From an uncultured Demequina sp. (lineage in GTDB: Bacteria > Actinomycetota > Actinomycetes > Actinomycetales > Demequinaceae): a DNA stretch of 18,855 nt. The position numbers were made by a program, and so were the translations under genes. Shown piece by piece: positions 13,865-18,855 of this stretch (its first letter is position 1; each line of letters begins with the position of its first letter). The stretch lies in NCBI GenBank assembly GCA_937925595.1, contig CALALQ010000297.1:1-18855 (forward strand). Direction: 5' to 3'. The notes beneath the pieces are model-generated. The model was not told the DNA's origin, did no database searches, and saw nothing but the letters and a program-made list of their open reading frames with translations.

Positions 13865-14584
13865 TTAAGTCAGCGGCTGAATGAGGCTCGCATCGTTGGC
13901 CGGCGCCGTCCGGGAATTGCTCACACGACGGTCGACCTCATGAGTCCGCATCGTCGACGCGATCAGCTGAGAAGCGTTGTCGAGCTCGCCCAGCAGATGC
14001 TCGCGGTTCGCCCTCGAGGCGGCAGTGTCACCGTCGACCGTCAGCGGCGCCGGGTTCAACCATTCGTCCCAGAGATCTCGCGTGAGAAACGCCGGCATCC
14101 GGTCGTGGACCTCGCCTGAGGCGTCGCGCGCCTCGCGCGTGACGACGACGAACACCCGTCGACGTTCGCCGGCGACGTCCATCGTCCAGGTGAGGCCGGC
14201 GGCAGCGAGCAGGCCGTCGCCGTGGATGAAATGCGGCTGCTTGTCCCCCTTCGGTCCCGTCCACTCGTAGTAGCCGATCATCGGCACGATGCACCGGGCG
14301 TTCGAGAACGCGCCCACCCAGAACCCGGTGGGCAGCTTCTCGATCCGTGCGTTGATGATCGGTGCACCTGACGGGCGCGAGGGCGGCTTCGGCCAGTCCC
14401 AACGCGCAAGCGTCACGTCTCGATTTACCGCCCCGCCAGAGCCGGCCCACTCCCGCACGATCGGCGCCGTCGTCGTGGGAGCGATCGAGTACGAACCGGC
14501 CCAGTCCTCGGCTTTGCCACCCTGAGCGACGAACTCGGTGATGAGCTCGTTCGTCTGCTTGTTCATCGCGAAGCGGCCGCACAT
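13865..14584 (-). CDS. SRAP-domain protein (YedK/HMCES family)
   Basis: A 239-residue SOS-response-associated peptidase-like protein. The family forms a covalent thiazolidine link between Cys2 and abasic sites in single-stranded DNA, shielding them during replication. Key residues are visible: MCGRF with C2, N78 in INARIEKL, E107 in GYYEW and H160 in HDRMPAF. ATG 14584 is required because Cys2 must be exposed after removal of the methionine; the longer open frame upstream is only the translated palindrome. TAA at 13865-13867 is next to the direct repeat. Such genes are common on actinobacterial plasmids and conjugative elements, where ssDNA intermediates occur. Confidence 0.93.
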   Translation of the reverse strand: MCGRFAMNKQTNELITEFVAQGGKAEDWAGSYSIAPTTTAPIVREWAGSGGAVNRDVTLARWDWPKPPSRPSGAPIINARIEKLPTGFWVGAFSNARCIVPMIGYYEWTGPKGDKQPHFIHGDGLLAAAGLTWTMDVAGERRRVFVVVTREARDASGEVHDRMPAFLTRDLWDEWLNPAPLTVDGDTAASRANREHLLGELDNASQLIASTMRTHEVDRRVSNSRTAPANDASLIQPLT

Positions 14585-14644
14585 GCCCGAAACCCTACGC
14601 GCTCCCTCCCCACCCGTAGTTGATGATCCGGCCCCTGAAAGCGT

Positions 14645-14702
14645 CGGCGTCAAGGGCGCGAAGCGTCGCGCAGCGATGCCCGTGCGGGCACCCTTGACGC
14701 CG
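14645..14702. repeat. Structured palindrome with a three-way-junction layout
   Basis: A perfect 12-bp inverted repeat CGGCGTCAAGGG (14645-14656) / CCCTTGACGCCG (14691-14702) encloses two smaller stems: GCGCG/CGCGC (14656-14660 with 14667-14671) and TGCCCG/CGGGCA (14677-14690). Folded, it gives a stem bearing two hairpins. It lies between the SRAP start and the start of the small frameshifted ORF. Options are a dispersed intergenic repeat, a small structured RNA or a single-strand replication or transfer site; the sequence does not choose among them. Confidence 0.55.
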
Positions 14703-14770
14703 CCGCGGCGGGGCCACAATCCGGCTACTTGTGGGTGGGGAGGAAGATCTGTGTCAAAGAGAAAGGCAGT

Positions 14771-14919
14771 ATGCCTGATCGCCGATCAGCTTCGACGACT
14801 ACTGCGAGGCGCACGGGATAAAGCCGGGAGAAGAGCCGGCCGCGTTCGCGGCCTATCTCCACCACATCACCGGCGGCGCCTGGGACGGCAACGTTGAGGG
14901 GCCGATCGACGAATCGTGA
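14771..14919 (+). pseudogene. Small hypothetical protein gene with an apparent frameshift
   Basis: From 14785 a frame reads ISFDDYCEAHGIKPGEEP then AAFAAYLHHITGGAWDGN, ending at TGA 14917-14919. This has clear protein-like composition and is typical of small acidic proteins carried on actinobacterial mobile elements. A stop (TGA at about 14776) lies just upstream in that frame and no start codon follows it. An ATG at 14771 with AGAAAGG six bases before it is in a different frame; adding one base near CGCCG (about 14782) would join MPDR to ISFDDY. It is therefore a one-base deletion pseudogene, or a sequencing error. Function unknown. Confidence 0.55.
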
Positions 14920-14923
14920 CCGG

Positions 14924-15799
14924 TCAGCGAGCGAGTGGCGCGAGGCTCGGATGCTGCTGGATCGCTTCGGGTCCGTGGGTCATGAGGACGGTGACCAGCG
15001 CGGCCGCGGGCACTGCCGGGCCGTGCAGGAGCAGCGGCGTGGTGGAGTCGAACTGGCACACCAGCGCCCAGCGGTCGACCTCGGGGTAGACCGCTGTCAT
15101 GGCTGAGTAGTAGAAGCTCAGCCACTGACCGCCGGCGTTGCAGACGAGGCGCTGATTCGACACGAGGAGCCGGACGGTCTGATGCTTCCGCCACTGCGCG
15201 GCAGCTGCCGCCTCCGCGCTCGAGCGTCGTGCGGCGTTGCCGGCTGCCGAGAGTGCGACCCCGGCGACCACGAAGAGCGGGTGACCGAAGAAGAAGCCCC
15301 CGGAGCGGTTGTAGGCCACATCCTGGCCGTAGAAGCGGGCGTAGCTGGCGGAGGTGTCGTAGAAGAACGCCTCCCCGGCGTTCGGTACGACGTCCCAGAC
15401 CTGGATCTGAGCTGGCACCTGGCGGTGCGCGAGCGTGGCGTGCAGCTGCCGGGCGTTCTGCCACGAGCTGGCGAAAGCCTCCGCTCGAGCGCGGTCCTCG
15501 AGCTCCGCTTGGGTGAACTTGCCGGCGGCGTGCCGTCGCACCCGCCGCCACTCGGAGAGGGTGCGGACCACGCCAACGACGAAGAAGACGGCTGCGACGA
15601 TCGCGGTGACGAAGGCGAGCAGCATCAGCAGGAGGCCCCCGAGAGAACCGGCGATGTTTGTGGTGCCGCGAGCGTTGGCGCTGAGCTGCGAGCCAAGGGC
15701 ACCGAGGACCGGAAAGCCGACGACCCCGATAAGCAGAGGGACCGCCCAGCGCATATGCCGGCGAGCGGCGCCGGTGCGTCCGGGCGGGAGTTCCTTCAC
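14924..15799 (-). CDS. Hypothetical membrane protein of the conjugation operon
   Basis: A 291-residue protein I do not recognise. Two hydrophobic segments are near the N-terminus (AVPLLIGVVGFPVLGALG and GGLLLMLLAFVTAIVAAVFF), followed by a large soluble part with a charged linker (RVRRHAAGKFTQAELEDRARAEAFA) and a mixed domain containing YDTSASYARFYGQDVAYN. The start is GTG 15799, which overlaps the stop of the DUF4913 gene (GTGA) and has GAGAGAG upstream; longer frames would overlap that gene further. Its position as last gene of the coupling-protein operon suggests a role in transfer or in the element's envelope biology, but no motif shows this. Confidence 0.75.
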   Translation of the reverse strand: MKELPPGRTGAARRHMRWAVPLLIGVVGFPVLGALGSQLSANARGTTNIAGSLGGLLLMLLAFVTAIVAAVFFVVGVVRTLSEWRRVRRHAAGKFTQAELEDRARAEAFASSWQNARQLHATLAHRQVPAQIQVWDVVPNAGEAFFYDTSASYARFYGQDVAYNRSGGFFFGHPLFVVAGVALSAAGNAARRSSAEAAAAAQWRKHQTVRLLVSNQRLVCNAGGQWLSFYYSAMTAVYPEVDRWALVCQFDSTTPLLLHGPAVPAAALVTVLMTHGPEAIQQHPSLAPLAR

Positions 15800-16206
15800 A
15801 GGGTCTCTCTCATATCGGGGAACCAGCCGGCCGGTGGTTCCGCATAGGGCAGCGGCTCTCCAGGCTCGCATGAGTCCTTGGAGCGAGCGAAAGGCCCGTC
15901 CGGGCTCAGCAGGATCGTCATGTGGTGGTCGGCGTGCTCAGCCCACCAGGTGCTCGCTCCTGTCGCGGGGTCTTGCCGTAGATGCTCCCAGGAGCGCCAC
16001 AGCCCCTCAAGTCGCGCGACAGCCTCGGGATACCGCCACCAGTCAGCCGCCCATCGGTAGCGGGCGTTTCCGCCGCCGACGGGGCGGGTGTACATGTGGC
16101 GCAGGTACTCGCGGACGAACTCGTCGACGGACCCGTACATGAGGTCGGGTGCGGCGACGTCGATCGTGTCGTCATCCTCCCTGAAGTCATCGAGAACGTC
16201 ACTCAC
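15796..16206 (-). CDS. DUF4913-family protein
   Basis: A 136-residue protein with an acidic N-terminus (DVLDDFREDDDTIDV) and the tryptophan-rich DUF4913 region: YRWAADWWRYPEAVARLEGLW, then DPATGASTWWAEHADHHM and LLSPDGPFARSKDSC. GTG 16206 overlaps the coupling-protein stop (GTGA) and follows GGAGCCGGAAGA; an upstream start would run back through the coupling-protein gene. The family has no known activity but regularly accompanies VirD4/TraG genes in actinobacterial mobile elements, so a transfer accessory role is likely. A diverged fragment of another copy is at 13527-13787. Confidence 0.88.
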   Translation of the reverse strand: MSDVLDDFREDDDTIDVAAPDLMYGSVDEFVREYLRHMYTRPVGGGNARYRWAADWWRYPEAVARLEGLWRSWEHLRQDPATGASTWWAEHADHHMTILLSPDGPFARSKDSCEPGEPLPYAEPPAGWFPDMRETL

Positions 16207-17978
16207 TCTTCCGGCTCCCTCCGTGCGGCGTGGTCGATCCAGGCATCCGACGCAGGCGGCGCCGCGGCGCCCTGGGACGGGTCGTGGGCGGCGATCGAGG
16301 CGCGCAGCTCGGCCGCGTGCGGCCCGTTCATCCACGGCACTGTCTCCACCAGCGTCGCCGGCGCACCGGAGGCGAACACGACGGCGCGGCCGCGCGGCAG
16401 CGCGCCAAGGTCGGCAATGTCCAAAGTGCGCTCACGTTGGACGCCGTGAGAGGTCGACCGGGAGCCGCGGCCGACGCTCGTCGACGTCGTGCGGCGGTCG
16501 TAGTCACCGATCATCTGCGACAGCTCGTTCAGGAACTCCGGTTCCTTCACGCCGCCGCCGTACACGGCCACGTTTGAGGCGCTCCAGAGCTTGCGCATCC
16601 CATCGCGGCCCCACACCTGCACGCCCTGCGACCAGGACTGCAGGATCGTCATGAGCACGATTCCCCGGGAGCCGTAGTGGCTGTAGAGGTCGGGGAGGTC
16701 GTGCCACCGGCACACGTTCGCCGCCTCATCCAGAACGCCCAACATCGGCGTCTGCAGCCGCCCGCCGGGCTGAGTGGTGGCGTACTCTTCGGCAGCCTCC
16801 ACAGTCGCCGCGGTGAGCGCGGTGACCAGCGGGCCGGCGGTGCCGCGACCCTCCTTCGACAGGCTGTACAGCGTGTCGGAGCTGCGCACGAACGCCCGCG
16901 GATCGACCTGCGGCCGCGGGTCGTGCTCGCCCTGCGGCGTGACCCACTCAGCGATCGCGCGGATCTTCAAACACGACGCCATCTGTGCGGCGGTCCCGTA
17001 CACGCTGTCACGCCGGCGCGACTCCCCGTTGACCTGTCCCGACACAGAATCGGCCATCTGCTCATAGCCGTGGCGACGCAGGATCCGCACCGGCTCGTCG
17101 TCGCCGGGCGTGGTCGTCCACGTGAACGCCTGGGTGATCGGCAGGTTTTCGAGCGCGGCTGCCAGCAGGAAACCGGCGAGAAGATCTTGACCGGCGTTGT
17201 CAAAGTAGGCGTCGCCGCGGCTGTCTCCCGAACGGGAGCCGGACGCGAAGTGAGCGGCTAGCTTGGCGGCCTTCACGTCGTCGGTCACGTAGCTCAGGGG
17301 GTTCCACCACCAGGTAGGACGCTCCAGGGTGATGCTCTGTGGGTCAAAGACCCACACGCGCCCCTTGGTCGCGCGCAGCTCGCGCGTGGCATCCAGCACG
17401 TCTCGCTTGTTCGAGGTGGTGAGGACCGCTCCCGGCGCATCTGCGATCGCCGGGATGACGTAGGCGGTGGACTTCCCCACCCGCGGGCCGGCTATCAGGG
17501 TCAGCATGTCCTCCGGGGAGGCGTAGATCTTTTGACGCCCCGCCACGGTGACGCCGATGAGGACGCCCACCCAGTTCTGCACGCCCAGCCGCTGCGCGGT
17601 CTGGCGAGCCCCCGTGGCAGACAGTGAGCGCAGCTGCTTGCCCCTCCCCATGTGCGCCGCCGCGGAATCGACCGCGGTGCGCCTCCTGCGGGCGCGCACT
17701 ACTGAAACGCCGATCACGACCGCCAGGACTGCCACCGCGGCGAGGATCGCCGCGAGGATCCAGGTGGCCGATCTGGGCCAAATCACCGTTCCGCGGAGCA
17801 CGCCGAAGAAGACGTCGAACGGGTCGGCTGTGCGACCCTGGTTCACGCCCTCGAGCTGCGAACCGAACGCGACTGCGGCCCACACGCTGCCGAGAGCGAC
17901 GAACGCGGCGATCACGATGACCAGCAGGGCGATGGTCGATCCGTCGACGCCCTGCCCGCGCCTGTTGGTGGCGCTCAT
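16203..17978 (-). CDS. Type IV coupling protein (VirD4/TraG-like ATPase)
   Basis: A 591-residue ATPase that would link relaxosome DNA to a mating channel. Two membrane segments are visible (about 15-38 and 72-94), then the Walker A GPRVGKST (164-171), FDPQSI, and the Walker B-like LGVLDEAAN near residue 416. The SQGVQVWG and KLWSASN stretch follows, where such proteins usually read ILQS.SQ...WG......W..S. ATG 17978 overlaps the stop of the VirB4-like relic (ATGA). It is intact in this window, unlike its upstream partner. A short piece of a second copy lies at 1180-1264 on the opposite strand. Confidence 0.92.
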   Translation of the reverse strand: MSATNRRGQGVDGSTIALLVIVIAAFVALGSVWAAVAFGSQLEGVNQGRTADPFDVFFGVLRGTVIWPRSATWILAAILAAVAVLAVVIGVSVVRARRRRTAVDSAAAHMGRGKQLRSLSATGARQTAQRLGVQNWVGVLIGVTVAGRQKIYASPEDMLTLIAGPRVGKSTAYVIPAIADAPGAVLTTSNKRDVLDATRELRATKGRVWVFDPQSITLERPTWWWNPLSYVTDDVKAAKLAAHFASGSRSGDSRGDAYFDNAGQDLLAGFLLAAALENLPITQAFTWTTTPGDDEPVRILRRHGYEQMADSVSGQVNGESRRRDSVYGTAAQMASCLKIRAIAEWVTPQGEHDPRPQVDPRAFVRSSDTLYSLSKEGRGTAGPLVTALTAATVEAAEEYATTQPGGRLQTPMLGVLDEAANVCRWHDLPDLYSHYGSRGIVLMTILQSWSQGVQVWGRDGMRKLWSASNVAVYGGGVKEPEFLNELSQMIGDYDRRTTSTSVGRGSRSTSHGVQRERTLDIADLGALPRGRAVVFASGAPATLVETVPWMNGPHAAELRASIAAHDPSQGAAAPPASDAWIDHAARREPEE

Positions 17979-18696
17979 GCTGCTCCGTCCTCCAGCTGGA
18001 CGGAAGCCGCGCTGTCAGCGCCCAGGGCGAACTCATGGGCGGCGTGCTCGGCGTCCTCGAGACCGATCATCGGGTTCGATTCGTTCGGCTCGGGGAACGC
18101 CGTGGTGGCATGCCACAACTTGTTCGTGTCGTTGATCGCCCCGCCTCCACGAGCTCTACCTTGATCGGGATGCCGGGATGGCCGCCGACTTTGATGAGGA
18201 ACTTCCCCCGTCCGGGCGGTTCGGATCCCGGCCCAGAATCCCAGGTGCCGGGATCCTGCCAAGACGTGAGGAGTTCCTGCTCTGCACGCGAGAGCGGGAC
18301 AGCGCTCGTGAGCATCGGCATCTCGGCACCCGGGAGGCCACCGCACACGACCATGCCGGCACGTTCGACGAATCCCCGCGCCTTCATTCGATCCTCGTCG
18401 GTGGGCAGTGCGAGTAGATCGCTCATGGTGTGCGAAATCATCGCCAGGCCCACGCCTCGCTGACGGTTGAGCCGGGTGAGCGCGTCCACCCGGTCGACCA
18501 TGCCGCGCCCGGCGCGCAGCGCCCGCCACAGCTCGTCGAGGATGACGAAGTAGTGGCGGCGCGGCTCCAGGCCGGCATCCGCCAGGGCGTTTGCGACGTT
18601 GACCGTCCCGAAGCCGGCCGACCAGCAGGCCAGCAGGATCGCGGCCTGCATGTCAGTGTCGGACTCGTCAATGGAGGACACGTCGTAGTCGAAGTT
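17975..18696 (-). pseudogene. VirB4/TraC-like conjugation ATPase, 5'-truncated and frameshifted
   Basis: The minus strand encodes the C-terminal half of a VirB4-type ATP-binding protein: VSSIDESDTDMQAAILLACW, HYFVILDELWRALRAG (Walker B), LTRLNRQRGVGLAMISHTMS and GRGKFLIKVGGHPGIPIKVE. Near 18140-18143 (a C4 run on the plus strand) the frame breaks. The expected ending AINDTNKLWHATTAF continues one base out of register to TGA 17975-17977, so one missing G would explain it. Upstream, recognisable protein begins only at FDYDVSS (about 18695), and an in-frame stop lies near 18800. The N-terminal half, including the Walker A, is therefore missing. A fresh GTG start at 18681 is possible but would give a protein without its nucleotide loop. 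Confidence 0.82.
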
Positions 18697-18855
18697 GCAC
18701 CGACACAGCGAAGTCGCGCCGCGCTGAAAACCTGTCGCGGAGTGCTTCCGGGCTCGCGGGCCGGTGCGCGTCGCGGGTCGGTGCGGGGTGGGGTGGCCTC
18801 AGGCTGGCCAATGTCGCCTGTCGCCGATATCGTCTGCGGGGATGCTCCCGCGCGC
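18697..18855. other. Unassigned GC-rich segment upstream of the truncated VirB4 relic
   Basis: No coding signature or RNA gene was recognised. The minus-strand frame entering the VirB4 relic stays open back to a TGA near 18800 but encodes arginine- and proline-rich sequence unlike the family. This is presumably foreign sequence joined at the truncation point near 18700. Confidence 0.4.

Noticed and set aside
14585..14719. N-terminal extension of the SRAP protein
   Set aside because: SRAP chemistry requires Cys at position 2, which only the ATG at 14584 provides; the extension is the translated palindrome.
1..18855. tRNA, rRNA and CRISPR features
   Set aside because: No cloverleaf-like sequence, rRNA signature or regularly spaced repeat array was found when reading the window by eye.

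Overview
The window comes from a high-GC actinobacterium, most likely a Microbacteriaceae/Microbacterium-type organism. This is inferred from GC-rich codon use, GTG starts, ATGA/GTGA-coupled genes and a DUF4913/VirD4-type conjugation module. It looks like a catabolic island sitting inside the debris of conjugative elements.

Layout. Positions 1-1050 hold the last codons of an unidentified gene, then a complete IS5-family insertion sequence (about 71-1043, CTAG target). Its transposase is split over two reading frames. Positions 1050-1576 have no intact gene. They contain one copy of an imperfect repeat, also found at 13784-13854, and a short decayed fragment of a conjugative coupling-protein gene whose full copy lies at 16203-17978.

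Positions 1577-11317 are a regulated sugar/sulfur module. A ROK-family regulator (minus strand) diverges from a plus-strand operon: two NitT/TauT-type permeases, their ATPase, a lipoprotein solute-binding protein, a 751-aa cytoplasmic sulfatase with the CSPTR formylglycine motif, a short-chain dehydrogenase very like ribitol 2-dehydrogenase, and an FGGY sugar kinase. Positions 11465-13142 hold a formylglycine-generating enzyme (the sulfatase activator) and two DUF202 membrane proteins, joined by ATGA overlaps. Read together, the genes suggest import of a sulfate-ester compound, intracellular desulfation by an FGE-matured sulfatase, oxidation of the released polyol (best guess ribitol to D-ribulose) and phosphorylation into the pentose phosphate pool. 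The substrate is inference.

Positions 13143-13864 are a junk zone: a frameshifted relic of a sugar isomerase/epimerase (plus strand), the C-terminal end of a DUF4913 gene (minus strand), then the second repeat copy. Positions 13865-18700 hold an SRAP (YedK/HMCES-type) gene, a structured palindrome at 14645-14702, a frameshifted small ORF, and a minus-strand conjugation operon read from right to left: a 5'-truncated and frameshifted VirB4-like ATPase, VirD4/TraG coupling protein, DUF4913 protein and a two-pass membrane protein, all overlapping by ATGA/GTGA. The mating machinery here is therefore incomplete. No tRNA, rRNA or CRISPR array was seen.
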